This document shows positions 1-10,146 of a stretch of 64,000 bases of DNA, piece by piece. Each line of letters opens with the position of its first letter. Position 1 is the first letter of the stretch. The stretch is from Poriferisodalis sp965198245 (GTDB lineage Bacteria > Actinomycetota > Acidimicrobiia > Acidimicrobiales > Poriferisodalaceae), in NCBI RefSeq assembly GCF_965198245.1, contig NZ_OZ240249.1, positions 4,278,001 through 4,342,000 on the forward strand, in the 5' to 3' direction. Position numbers and translations under genes: made by a program. Under the pieces are notes generated by a model. It had not been told where the DNA came from and made no database searches. It worked only from the letters and a program-made list of their open reading frames with translations.

Positions 1-372
1 CGGCCCCAGCAGCCGGACCCCGGGGTAGTCGCGCCGCAGCATGTTGAAGAAGCGGGCCTCATCGTGCGCCGGAACGCCCTCGGTGATGCAGGCGACGAAG
101 CTGATGCCTGCCTCGGCGGCATCGAGCACGGCATCGAGTACGCGAGGCGCGGGAATGAAGATGCACGAGGCATTGGCGCCGGTCGCTGCGACCGCTTCGG
201 TGCAGTTGGCGAACACCGGCACACCTTCGACGTCGGTGCCGGCCTTGCGAGGATTGGTACCCGCCACGACGTTCGTGCCGTAGTCGCGGTTCAGCATGCC
301 GTAGTAGCGCCCCTGGGAGCCCGTGAGGCCCTGGTAGACGACCTTGGTGTCTTTGTCGACGAAGATGCTCAC
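1..372 (-). CDS. sucD: Succinyl-CoA ligase alpha subunit (partial)
   Basis: N-terminal 124 residues of the ADP/GDP-forming succinyl-CoA synthetase alpha subunit; the rest lies beyond the left edge of the window. The protein starts at a GTG (370-372) as MSIFVDKDTKVVYQGLTGSQ, the CoA-binding Rossmann fold entry typical of SucD. The segments GTNPRKAG and GVPVFANCTEAV follow, also typical of the family. A GGAG-like ribosome site lies 5-8 bases upstream of the GTG. It follows sucC on the same strand after an 86-base gap and is very probably cotranscribed with it. SucD carries the phosphohistidine site, which is not in this part. With SucC it interconverts succinyl-CoA and succinate in the cytosolic TCA cycle. 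Confidence 0.95.
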   Translation of the reverse strand, partial: MSIFVDKDTKVVYQGLTGSQGRYYGMLNRDYGTNVVAGTNPRKAGTDVEGVPVFANCTEAVAATGANASCIFIPAPRVLDAVLDAAEAGISFVACITEGVPAHDEARFFNMLRRDYPGVRLLGP

Positions 373-458
373 GTCACGCTCCTGTCACGGCTGCCGCGAC
401 TGCATCACGATGATCTGCACGAATTGCCCTTCGGGGGATGCTCATCTGAAGCTCCCGT

Positions 459-1619
459 TCAGCTCGCAGCCGCGGCCAGCGCGACGGCTCGACGGGCAGC
501 GTCGAGCATGGTGGGTTCCATCATCAGCTTCTCGTTGAGATAGGGGGCGAGGATCTCGCGACCCTCTGCGGCGTTGGTGCCGTCGAGGCGCAGCACGATC
601 GGCGCCTCGATGTCAACGGCCTCGAGCGCCCCGATGATCCCGTTGGCCACTTCCTCGCCGCGGGTGATGCCGCCGAAGATGTTGATGAAGATGGCTCGCA
701 CGTCGGGGTCGTTGTTGATCACCTCGAGTGCGTTGGCCATCACCTGAGCATTCGCACCGCCGCCGATGTCCAGAAAGTTGGCGGGGCGCCCGCCCACCTG
801 GTTCACGACGTCGACGGTGCTCATGGCCAGTCCGGCGCCATTGGCGATCACGCCGACGCTTCCGGCCAGGCCGACGTACTGCAGGCCCTTGGCGTGCGCG
901 GCTTCCTCGCGTTCGTCGCGCGGCTGCGTCTCGTCGTACTGGGCATAGTCCGGATGGCGGAACACCGCGTTCGCATCCAGCGTGACCTTGGCGTCCAGGA
1001 CGTGGATCCGGTTGTCGGGCGTGAGGATGAGCGGGTTGATCTCGACGAGGTCGGCGTCGCCCTCGGTGTAGGCGACATAGAGCTTTTGCAGGATCTCGAC
1101 GGCCTGATCGGTGACGACTGGGTTGAGGTTGGCACCCTCCACCCAGGCCCGGGCGGCCTGCGCGGTGAGTCCCTCGGCAGGATCCACCAACACCTTGCTG
1201 ATGGCGTCGGGGTTCTCGACCGCAACGGTCTCGATCTCCACACCGCCCTCGGCGGACAGCATCCCGAGGTGCTTCTTGGCCGAGCGGTCCAGCGTAAAGC
1301 TGGCGTAGTACTCCTCGGAGATGTCGGACGCCTGTTCGATCCACAGCCGCCGCACGATGTGGCCGTTGATGTCGAGCCCCAGGATGTTGCCGGCGTGCGT
1401 GCGCGCGTCGTCGACAGTGGCGGCGAACTTCACGCCGCCCGCCTTGCCACGACCGCCCGTGTGCACCTGCGCCTTGACCATCACCGGCGTACCCAGGCGC
1501 TGCGCAGCGGCTACTGCTTCGTCGACGCTGAAGGCAACTTCGCCGTCGGATACCGGCATGTCATAGCTCTTGAAGAACTGCTTGCCCTGATACTCGAAGA
1601 GGTCCACGGCGGGGAGCAT
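459..1619 (-). CDS. sucC: Succinyl-CoA ligase beta subunit
   Basis: ATP-grasp subunit of succinyl-CoA synthetase, which provides nucleotide binding and pairs with SucD. The N-terminus has the family signature DLFEYQGKQFF, followed by PVMVKAQVHTGGRGKAGGVK in the ATP-grasp domain. GGGANAQVMANALEVI and INIFGGITRGEEVANGI mark the C-terminal CoA-ligase domain. The length (386 residues from the ATG) is normal. An internal GTG at 1605-1607 would give MDLFEYQGK and matches most homologues better, so the true start may be four codons later. The 183 bases upstream separate it from the divergent coiled-coil gene. Confidence 0.96.
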   Translation of the reverse strand: MLPAVDLFEYQGKQFFKSYDMPVSDGEVAFSVDEAVAAAQRLGTPVMVKAQVHTGGRGKAGGVKFAATVDDARTHAGNILGLDINGHIVRRLWIEQASDISEEYYASFTLDRSAKKHLGMLSAEGGVEIETVAVENPDAISKVLVDPAEGLTAQAARAWVEGANLNPVVTDQAVEILQKLYVAYTEGDADLVEINPLILTPDNRIHVLDAKVTLDANAVFRHPDYAQYDETQPRDEREEAAHAKGLQYVGLAGSVGVIANGAGLAMSTVDVVNQVGGRPANFLDIGGGANAQVMANALEVINNDPDVRAIFINIFGGITRGEEVANGIIGALEAVDIEAPIVLRLDGTNAAEGREILAPYLNEKLMMEPTMLDAARRAVALAAAAS

Positions 1620-1802
1620 AGGAGCCAGCGCTGTGAGATACCGGGCCAGCCGGAGAGCCGGTCCGGTGTGTCCGCCACGGGTCGCAAGAAAGCGCTTGGA
1701 GCGCGATGAGCGCCGTATCTAGGTTCACCCGCAGCAACAGATGCGGTGCGCCTCCTTGTGATCCGGCACCCGCTCCGAACGAACTACCCTGAAGGAGATC
1801 CA

Positions 1803-2288
1803 ATGGCGATCGACGAGATCGAGCGCACCGCCATGGTGCAGCAGCTCATCAACACGCTAGGCGAGCAGCCCGCCAACACGCTCATGAAGTGCATCCTCCC
1901 CGACGGCGCAGACCAAGTGGCCACCAAAGCCGACCTGCACGCACTGCAAGCAGCCACCAAAGCCGACCTGCACGCACTGCAAGCAGCCACCAAGGCCGAC
2001 ATCCGCGCACTGCAAGCAGCCACCAAGGCCGACATCCGCGCACTGCAAGCAGCCACCAAGGCCGACATCCGCGCACTGGAAGCAGGTACCAAGGCCGACA
2101 TCCGCGCACTGGAAGCAGGTACCAAGGCCGACATCCGCGCACTGGGAGAACGGTTGCGCGCGGAGTCCAAGACCGATTTCGCCGAACTGACGCGGACGGT
2201 CGTGTCACAGAATCGGACACAGATGTTCACGATGGCGGGCTTCATGATCACCATTTGGGTCACCGTCTTGACAACGGGTCTGAGCTGA
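1803..2288 (+). CDS. Coiled-coil repeat protein with C-terminal membrane anchor
   Basis: A 161-residue protein of unknown function. I chose the ATG at 1803 because AAGGAG lies five bases before it; a longer in-frame start at 1746 lacks support. Residues 1-38 are a short globular or helical head (AIDEIERTAMVQQLINTLGE). Residues 40-116 are seven perfect-length 11-residue repeats of the form (A/G)TKAD(I/L)xAL(Q/E)A, a hendecad pattern expected to form a long coiled coil. A charged linker follows and then one hydrophobic segment (about 141-161) that should anchor it in the membrane. The architecture resembles small DUF1640-like coiled-coil membrane proteins, but I cannot name a function. A decayed relative follows directly downstream. 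Confidence 0.75.
   Translation: MAIDEIERTAMVQQLINTLGEQPANTLMKCILPDGADQVATKADLHALQAATKADLHALQAATKADIRALQAATKADIRALQAATKADIRALEAGTKADIRALEAGTKADIRALGERLRAESKTDFAELTRTVVSQNRTQMFTMAGFMITIWVTVLTTGLS
1920..2150 (+). repeat. Seven 33-bp in-frame tandem repeats
   Basis: Seven consecutive 33-bp units, each encoding an 11-residue hendecad that starts ACCAAGGCCGAC or a close variant after an alanine or glycine codon. Units 1-2 carry CTGCACGCACTG (LHAL) and units 3-7 carry ATCCGCGCACTG (IRAL). Neighbouring units are almost identical at the DNA level, which suggests recent expansion by slippage or unequal exchange. Copy number probably varies between strains. Confidence 0.9.
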
Positions 2289-2291
2289 GCG

Positions 2292-2527
2292 GCCCGCCAA
2301 CACGCCCACGATGTGCACCCTCCCCAACGAGCACAGGTCACGTCGCTGCCAAGGACGACATCTGCCTGCTCAAGGCCAGCCCACAGGGTCTTGAGGAGCG
2401 AATGTCGAGCGACGACGACACGGCCATCAGCAAGGCTCTCGCCAAGCAAGCACGCACGCTCAGGCTGACCATGGCTGCATGCACGCTGACCACCTGGGTA
2501 CTACTGGCGGCGAACGCGCTCACCTGA
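2292..2527 (+). pseudogene. Decayed tandem copy of the coiled-coil repeat gene
   Basis: Directly after the stop of the upstream gene the sequence reads PANTPTMCTLPN in one frame, which mirrors PANTLMKCILPD of the intact gene. It then continues in another frame as HVAAKDDICLLKA, mirroring QVATKADLHALQA. It ends with LRLTMAACTLTTWVLLAANA, a counterpart of the hydrophobic C-terminal anchor. The start codon and head are missing, the repeats are reduced to about one, and at least one frameshift separates the parts. It is best read as a remnant of a tandem duplication. The terminal 130 bases remain an open frame and could still be translated, but no start signal is evident. Confidence 0.65.
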
Positions 2528-2538
2528 GCCGGGCTTGC

Positions 2539-2557
2539 GCGGCGACAGCATCGCCGC
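2539..2557. terminator. GC hairpin between convergent genes
   Basis: A perfect 7-bp stem GCGGCGA/TCGCCGC with a 5-base loop sits in the 33 bases between the end of the plus-strand remnant and the end of pcrA. There is no T-run on either side, so terminator function is inferred from position and stem stability only. Confidence 0.4.
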
Positions 2558-2560
2558 CGG

Positions 2561-4927
<2,367 letters not shown>

Positions 4928-4942
4928 GCGTGCGAATGGTTC

Positions 4943-5004
4943 ATGCGGGCGAACTGCGATGCGGGCGAACTGCGATGCGGGCGAACTGCGATGCGGGCGA
5001 ACTG
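4943..5004. repeat. 16-bp tandem repeat upstream of pcrA
   Basis: Almost four head-to-tail copies of the 16-mer ATGCGGGCGAACTGCG, beginning at 4943, 4959, 4975 and 4991 (the last truncated to 14 bases). A degenerate unit overlaps the pcrA start codon at 4926-4942. The array occupies the pcrA 5' flank, between the end of argJ and the helicase start. Copies 1-3 are identical. Confidence 0.9.
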
Positions 5005-5077
5005 TCCATACGAGCGGAGGACGATATTGATGCGGCGGTGCCCTCGGGCCGGCACAAGTTGGCTCATACGAGTTGTT

Positions 5078-6304
5078 TCACGTTGTGTAGTCGGCGTTGA
5101 TGCGGACGTACTGGTCGGTGAGATCGCAGCCGTAGACGGTGAACGAGCCGCCCACGTCCGACGTCTGGATGCCCAAGTCCACCGAGATCAGCACCTCGTC
5201 GGATGCCAGATAGGCCTCGAGCTCGGCGAGCGCTTCGGGTGTTGCGAGCGTGGGGTACACCTCTTGGTCGCCAAAGCGAATCCTGACGCGATCCGGGTCG
5301 ATGTCGGTCTCGTCACTGCACTTGCCGATCGCCATCGCGACCCGGCCCCAATTGGGGTCACGGCCGTGCACGGCGGTCTTTACCAGTGGGGAGTTCACGA
5401 TCGCCTTGGCGACACGCTTGGCCTGCGCATCGTCACGGGCGCCGTTCGCCGTCACCACGATGAGAGTCTCGGCACCCTCGCCGTCGAAGGCCAGTTGACG
5501 CGTCAGGTCCAGGCTGACCGCACCGAGCGCGGACTCCAGCTCAGCCTCGTCAACCGCGCCAGCCGCTCCATTCGCCAGCATCACCACCATGTCGTTGGTG
5601 GAGGTGTCGGTGTCCACGCTGAGCGCGTTGAAGGTCACATCGCAGACCCGGCGTAGCACGACGTCGAGCCGGTCGGGCGCGATTTCGGCGTCGGTAGTGA
5701 TCACCGAGATCATCGTGGCCATGTCAGGCTCGATCATTCCCGAGCCCTTTGCGATGCCGACCACGGTGGCTTCGCCACCGCCAGACGGGACCGTTGCACT
5801 CGCCGTCTTGGGATGCGTGTCAGTGGTCATGATCGCAGTCGCCGCAGCCGTAGCGTCCCGGGAATTGAGAGCCTGCGAGGGCTCCTCCGCCAGTCGGTCG
5901 AAGTACTTGTCCACGGCGCCTTCGGGGTAAGGCACGCCGATCACGCCGGTGGAGCCCACCAAGACTTGGTCGGGCGCGCAACCCACCAGTTCTGCGACCC
6001 GCTGCGCGAGGTTCGCCGTGTCCCGCTCACCCTGTTCGCCGGTTGCCACGTTGGCGTTCTTCGACACCACCACGACTGCCTGTGCCTGCCCATCGGCAAC
6101 GTTGATCTGGCTCAGCCTCACACTCGACGCGGCGAACAGGCTCTTGGTGAACACGCCTGCTGCGGCCGACACCCGATCAGCCGCCAAGACCATCACGTCG
6201 TCTGACTCGTCCTTCATGCCGACATTGCCAGCATGGCAGGCGAAGCCAGCCGGCAAGTCCACCGATGCAGCCGCATTTCCGGCCCCTGTTGAAGTCATGA
6301 TCAA
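5078..6304 (-). CDS. argJ: Bifunctional ornithine/glutamate N-acetyltransferase ArgJ
   Basis: Transfers acetyl from N-acetylornithine to glutamate in the cyclic arginine pathway; bifunctional members also use acetyl-CoA. It is a 408-residue proprotein that self-cleaves. The cleavage segment GSGMIEPDMATMI is present with the nucleophilic threonine at residue 197, and TDA follows as usual. The oxyanion-hole motif STGVIG is at 118-123. C-terminal features include DTSTNDM and RDPNWGRV. No other arg genes are adjacent. A second in-frame ATG two codons in (6298) is an alternative start. Whether it is mono- or bifunctional cannot be decided by inspection. Confidence 0.95.
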   Translation of the reverse strand: MIMTSTGAGNAAASVDLPAGFACHAGNVGMKDESDDVMVLAADRVSAAAGVFTKSLFAASSVRLSQINVADGQAQAVVVVSKNANVATGEQGERDTANLAQRVAELVGCAPDQVLVGSTGVIGVPYPEGAVDKYFDRLAEEPSQALNSRDATAAATAIMTTDTHPKTASATVPSGGGEATVVGIAKGSGMIEPDMATMISVITTDAEIAPDRLDVVLRRVCDVTFNALSVDTDTSTNDMVVMLANGAAGAVDEAELESALGAVSLDLTRQLAFDGEGAETLIVVTANGARDDAQAKRVAKAIVNSPLVKTAVHGRDPNWGRVAMAIGKCSDETDIDPDRVRIRFGDQEVYPTLATPEALAELEAYLASDEVLISVDLGIQTSDVGGSFTVYGCDLTDQYVRINADYTT

Positions 6305-6426
6305 CCCTCATCGCATGCTTTTCCGCGACTCGGCCGCGGCTGTGGGGCCAAGGTAGTTGCGGTTGTGCTGAGAGCCTCTTCCAATTCACTGGTCTTGGTA
6401 GAAGCTGATGTTGAACGGCATCGGCT

Positions 6427-8070
6427 CTATCCGTCTGGCTGCTGGCCGCGGATCCGTGGTCGCATGATGTGCGGCCACGGGAAGGGCACCTCGCCGAAGG
6501 GCACCTCGATCACGGTCGGCTCATCGGAGCTCAACGCTTCGCGCAGGCACGGGCGCAATTCGTCGGGCGTGCTCGCCCGCATGCCCCTGACGCCGAAGGA
6601 ATCCGCCAGCTTCACGAAGTCCGGGCTCGTGAGATCGCTGGCGATGACCCGGCCATCGAAGCGCTCCCGCTGGATCCGGCGAACGTTGCCGTAGGCATGG
6701 TCGTTGAACACGATCGTCGTCAGCGGGATCCGGTGGTGCACCGCGGTCGCCAGCTCGTTGATGGTGAACAGGGCTCCACCGTCGCCGACGATCGACAGCA
6801 CCGGCACGTCGCGCCGGGCATGTGCTGCCCCCAGCGCCGTGGCGAATCCGTAACCCAGCGTCCCCTGGTACCCCGCACTGAGGAACGTCCTCGGTCGGTA
6901 CACGTCGAACCCGAGCCAGGACACATAGCCGCACTGGGTCATCTCGTCGACGAAGATCCCCTCGGGCGGCAATTCGGCCCGGATGGCACCGAGCCAGCCA
7001 TATTGGGGCGCGAGCGCCGCGGCGGTGGCGGCTTCGGCACCAGCCCGAGCATGCTCGAGGTCGGCGCGCCACTCCGAACGCTCGGCCTGCGTGGTACCGA
7101 GCGCTTCCGAGAGCAAAGGCAGCGCGTCGGCGAGATCGGCATGGATGCCCACCGTCGGAGGTCCGAAGCGGCCGATCTCATCGGTATCGATATCGATGTG
7201 GACGATCTTGAGTTCGTCGTCGACGCCCCACACCGACTGCTGCATGGCCATCCGGGTGCCCAGCCCGATCACCACGTCGACCCGCGGCCAGAGCTGGTAG
7301 GCGGTCGGCGTGGTGATGCTCAGCGGGTGATCCGAGGACACCACACCGCGCCCGCTTCGGAAGGCGACGACCGGCGCAGACAGCCGCTCGGCGAGTCGGG
7401 TGACGTGCTCCGAGCACTCCTGTGCGCCACCGCCCACGACGATCATCGGCCGCTCTGCGACGGCCATGAGCTGCGCCGCCTCGACGACGGCTGCTTGGTC
7501 GGGCTCCGGGCCTGGGCGCACCGGGGCAACGAGATCACCGGGTGCGGATTCGACTGTCGCGTTCCAGATGTCGGTCGGAACCTCCACACCGACCGGCCCT
7601 CGCCGCCCCGAGCGCAGGGCGGTCATGGCGCGCTGCAGCACAGCGGGGGCGCCCGCACCGTCGCTGATGCGCTCGGCGTGGCGGGTGAGCCGCTGCAGCA
7701 CGCCGAACTGATCGGGCAGTTCGTGCAGGGCGCCGTAACCCTGACCGATCGACGCAGTCGCAATCTCGCTGACCAACCCCAGCACCGGCGCGTTGGTGGC
7801 ATACGCCGTGCTGAGTGCCGCAGCGGTGTTCAGCAGACCTGGCCCCGGCACCACGCAGAATGCCTGGGGCTCGCCTGTTGCCAGCGCCGCGCCGAGCGCC
7901 ATGTAGGCCGCGCCCTGCTCGTGCCGCGTTTGGATCGGTGCCACGGCGTCGCGGCGGTCGTACAGCGCATTGAAGAACGGGTCGTTCTGCACCCCCGGCA
8001 GGCAGTACAAGTCGGTGAAGCCGTTCGCGATGAGCGACTCGACCGTCAAGCTCGCAACCGTGTTCGCCAT
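6427..8070 (-). CDS. Thiamine-diphosphate-dependent enzyme, acetolactate synthase-like
   Basis: A 547-residue three-domain ThDP enzyme. The N-terminal PYR domain has the catalytic glutamate in HEQGAAYMA (E51) and the family signature VVPGPGLLNTAAALSTAYAT. The central domain shows VVGGGAQ, usual for the Rossmann-like transhydrogenase fold. The C-terminal PP domain has the metal-diphosphate motif beginning GDGG at 429 and ending near N456 (FNDHAYGN). No acetolactate synthase small subunit is adjacent, so the substrate is uncertain; glyoxylate carboligase, benzoylformate-decarboxylase-like and sulfoacetaldehyde-type enzymes share the fold. Two fragments of this gene recur at 9870-10046. Confidence 0.85.
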   Translation of the reverse strand: MANTVASLTVESLIANGFTDLYCLPGVQNDPFFNALYDRRDAVAPIQTRHEQGAAYMALGAALATGEPQAFCVVPGPGLLNTAAALSTAYATNAPVLGLVSEIATASIGQGYGALHELPDQFGVLQRLTRHAERISDGAGAPAVLQRAMTALRSGRRGPVGVEVPTDIWNATVESAPGDLVAPVRPGPEPDQAAVVEAAQLMAVAERPMIVVGGGAQECSEHVTRLAERLSAPVVAFRSGRGVVSSDHPLSITTPTAYQLWPRVDVVIGLGTRMAMQQSVWGVDDELKIVHIDIDTDEIGRFGPPTVGIHADLADALPLLSEALGTTQAERSEWRADLEHARAGAEAATAAALAPQYGWLGAIRAELPPEGIFVDEMTQCGYVSWLGFDVYRPRTFLSAGYQGTLGYGFATALGAAHARRDVPVLSIVGDGGALFTINELATAVHHRIPLTTIVFNDHAYGNVRRIQRERFDGRVIASDLTSPDFVKLADSFGVRGMRASTPDELRPCLREALSSDEPTVIEVPFGEVPFPWPHIMRPRIRGQQPDG

Positions 8071-8487
8071 GGATCCCCTCCGGACCGAGGCGACCGTACC
8101 CGACGCCGCTGTTCCGGCCTCAGACAGCCAACCCCGGCCCGAGTCTCAGGTTCAGATCATCGGTGCTCATTGGGATTGATGGATCGGGCGCTTCGACGAG
8201 CGCCGGTTGCGGCGCCAGACTGAAGCCGTCAGACCCCCTCGGGCATTGAGGTGGCGCTGTGGCCTCGCGCAGCCGACCCGACAGATCCCGCTCAACCAGC
8301 CTCGTGCCGTCATGGCGGAAAGTGGCTGAGGAGAACTCGACTTTCAATTGGCACTCGCCTGAGCCGGACCGGAGAGAATGATGGGAGCCTGATCGTTAGC
8401 CCGGTCGTGTGCAGACGTCCACGTAGTGTGCGTGCAACATTCTCAATAGCAGACATGCAAAATTCAATTTAACGCTAGCCTTGCTGC
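8071..8487. other. Intergenic region without a convincing gene
   Basis: About 420 bases between the divergently oriented ThDP enzyme and ATPase genes. It holds a perfect 6-bp hairpin (GGCGCT/AGCGCC, 8187-8204). The last 100 bases before the ATPase start become noticeably AT-richer (AAAATTCAATTTAACG near 8459-8474), as expected for a plus-strand promoter, but I cannot pick clear -35 and -10 boxes. Frames open here show no recognisable protein features. Confidence 0.6.
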
Positions 8488-9771
8488 ATGGAGACGGAAG
8501 CGGTCGCCCACATCGCCCGTCATCTCAGCGTCCATGTCGATGACGCGCTCACAGGATTCCGGGTCGTCGTCCTCCACGGAGCGCGTCAATCGGGCAAGAC
8601 GACACTGGCGCAGCGAGCGGCACAACGCGCAGGCGGTACCTACCTCACGCTCGAAGATCCGCAGATCCTGCGATCGGCGCTCGACGACCCGATCGCGCTG
8701 TTAGAGGGCTGGCCGATGCCGCTGGCCGTCGATGAGATCCAAGTCGCCGGCGACCGGCTGGTCAAGGCGGTCAAGCGCCTCGTCGATGCCGATCAGACAC
8801 CGGGCCGCTACTTGCTGACCGGCTCTTCGCACTTCCTCACCGTTCCGACCATCAGCGAATCACTCGCGGGACGGGCTCGCCTGCTACGACTCTCGCCGCT
8901 ATCGCAAGCCGAGTGCGCCCAAACCGCGACTCCGCCGCTCGACGCGTGGATGGAGCGGGCCGGCGCCACCCGCGTGCCCACCCAGCACGGCGCGGCGCCT
9001 CCGCCGACCCGCCGTGACTACACCAGCCTGATTTGCGCCGGTGGCTATCCCGAGGTTCTCCGACTGCCAGACCGGCTTCGATCCGGCTGGTTCGAGAGCT
9101 ATATCGAGGCAGTCGTCGAGCGCGACATCACAGCGCTCGCCGACATCCGGCGGGCCACAGCGCTGTATCCGCTGCTTCGATGGACTGCGGCCCAGACGTC
9201 GCAGGAGCTCATCGTCGCCGAGGCATCGAGGCGACTCGGCATCAGCCAGCCCACCGTGGTCGCCTACCTCGAGTGGCTCCGCACGGTGTTCTTCATTCAC
9301 GAACTGCCAGCGTGGCCACGGAACCTGTCTGCACGGGCCGTCCGGCGACCCAAGCTCCATATCTCCGACACCGGCCTCGCTGCCCACCTGCTCGGTGTCG
9401 ATCCCGATGCGTTGCTCGTACCGACGTCGCGAGCACTCGGTCCGCTGACCGAGTCATTCGTGGTGGCCGAGATTGCCCGCCAAGCCTCAAGTTCGGCGAG
9501 CCGCATCAGCCTGTGGCACTTCCGAGATGCCCGCCATGAGGTTGACCTGATACTCGAACGGCCCGACGGCTCCATCGTCGCGGTGGAGGTCAAGGCCAGC
9601 AGTTCGCCCTCGCCACGGGCCGCAGACCACCTCCGATGGCTTCGAGACCGGCTCGACGACACTGCGCCGGACACCTTCACCGGAGGCGTGCTGCTGCACA
9701 TGGGCGAACACCATTCCAGCCTCGGAGACCGGCTCAGCATGTGGCCGATCTCGTCGCTCTGGACCACCTGA
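8488..9771 (+). CDS. ATPase of the AAA_14/DUF4143 family
   Basis: A 427-residue protein of a widespread, functionally undefined ATPase family. The N-terminal P-loop domain has Walker A GARQSGKTT (31-39), Walker B AVDEIQ (80-85) and a sensor-like TGSSHFL (111-117). A helical and winged-helix region follows, with LGISQPTVVAYLEWL typical of the DUF4143 middle part. The C-terminal domain carries the D...ExK pattern of the PD-(D/E)xK nuclease fold: EVDLILE (D353) and VAVEVKAS (E367, K369). It stands alone on the plus strand. Its stop codon abuts the mosaic scar at 9773. Such genes are often mobile accessory cargo; a defence or toxin-like role would be a guess. Confidence 0.85.
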   Translation: METEAVAHIARHLSVHVDDALTGFRVVVLHGARQSGKTTLAQRAAQRAGGTYLTLEDPQILRSALDDPIALLEGWPMPLAVDEIQVAGDRLVKAVKRLVDADQTPGRYLLTGSSHFLTVPTISESLAGRARLLRLSPLSQAECAQTATPPLDAWMERAGATRVPTQHGAAPPPTRRDYTSLICAGGYPEVLRLPDRLRSGWFESYIEAVVERDITALADIRRATALYPLLRWTAAQTSQELIVAEASRRLGISQPTVVAYLEWLRTVFFIHELPAWPRNLSARAVRRPKLHISDTGLAAHLLGVDPDALLVPTSRALGPLTESFVVAEIARQASSSASRISLWHFRDARHEVDLILERPDGSIVAVEVKASSSPSPRAADHLRWLRDRLDDTAPDTFTGGVLLHMGEHHSSLGDRLSMWPISSLWTT

Positions 9772-9772
9772 G

Positions 9773-10046
9773 CTCGAAGAACTCGTCAGCGGCCCGTTCA
9801 TGGATCAGCTCGATGCCCTAGGTGCGCCGGAACGTGTCAATGACCTGGTCGCCCTCGCCCGCACGCATCAGCCCGGGCATGCTCGAACTCGGCGCGCCAC
9901 TGCGAACGCTCAGCCTGCGTGGTGCCGAGTGCATCGGCAAGCAAGGGCAGCGCTTCAGCACCGGCGCGTTGGTGGCATACGCCGTGCTGAGTGCCGCAGC
10001 GGTGTTCAGCAGACCTGGTCCCGACACCCTGCATTCGCCTGTATCC
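9773..10046 (-). pseudogene. Mosaic scar of guaA and ThDP-enzyme fragments
   Basis: Three gene pieces are joined here, all in the orientation of their minus-strand sources. 9773-9874 matches guaA 13074-13175 over 102 bp with about six mismatches and no gaps. 9870-9957 matches the ThDP-enzyme gene at 7042-7129 without gaps but with more changes. 9957-10046 matches the same gene at 7781-7880, with a gap of about 12 bp near the end. The junctions share a few bases (AGCCCG and AGCA), which suggests microhomology joints. A short chimeric frame of 82 codons crosses the joints but has no expected function. Read on the minus strand, the order is ThDP enzyme (N-terminal then C-terminal piece) followed by guaA. 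Confidence 0.85.
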
Positions 10047-10095
10047 ACGATTCTGCGTCGACTCATCTCGGAGCGAAGTGCGTATTTATAGGAAC

Positions 10096-10122
10096 TTGAG
10101 TTATACTAACTCCAATTACAAT
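10096..10122 (+). promoter_or_regulatory. Putative promoter with overlapping 15-bp palindrome
   Basis: In a locally AT-rich patch before the second ATPase gene, GAGTTA-TAC-TAACTC forms a perfect inverted repeat at 10098-10112. It overlaps a possible -35 (TTGAGT, 10096-10101) and lies just before a possible -10 (TACAAT, 10117-10122; 15-base spacer). The downstream operon encodes an XRE-type DNA-binding protein, so the palindrome may be its operator. This is inference from position. Confidence 0.4.
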
Positions 10123-10146
10123 AACTGCAATCAGCAACACGGGCGG

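Noticed and set aside
4943..5004. CRISPR-like array
   Set aside because: The 16-bp units are head to tail with no spacers.
6469..8223. Open frame of 584 codons on the plus strand opposite the ThDP enzyme
   Set aside because: High-GC codon bias keeps the antisense frame open; it has no recognisable motifs, and the minus strand encodes a clear enzyme.
8120..8347. 75-codon minus-strand frame upstream of the ThDP enzyme
   Set aside because: No ribosome site, no homology features, atypical composition; treated as intergenic.
9818..10066. 82-codon chimeric frame inside the scar, with peptides of both the ThDP enzyme and GuaA
   Set aside because: It arises from joining gene fragments and contains no complete domain; treated as a scar, not a gene.
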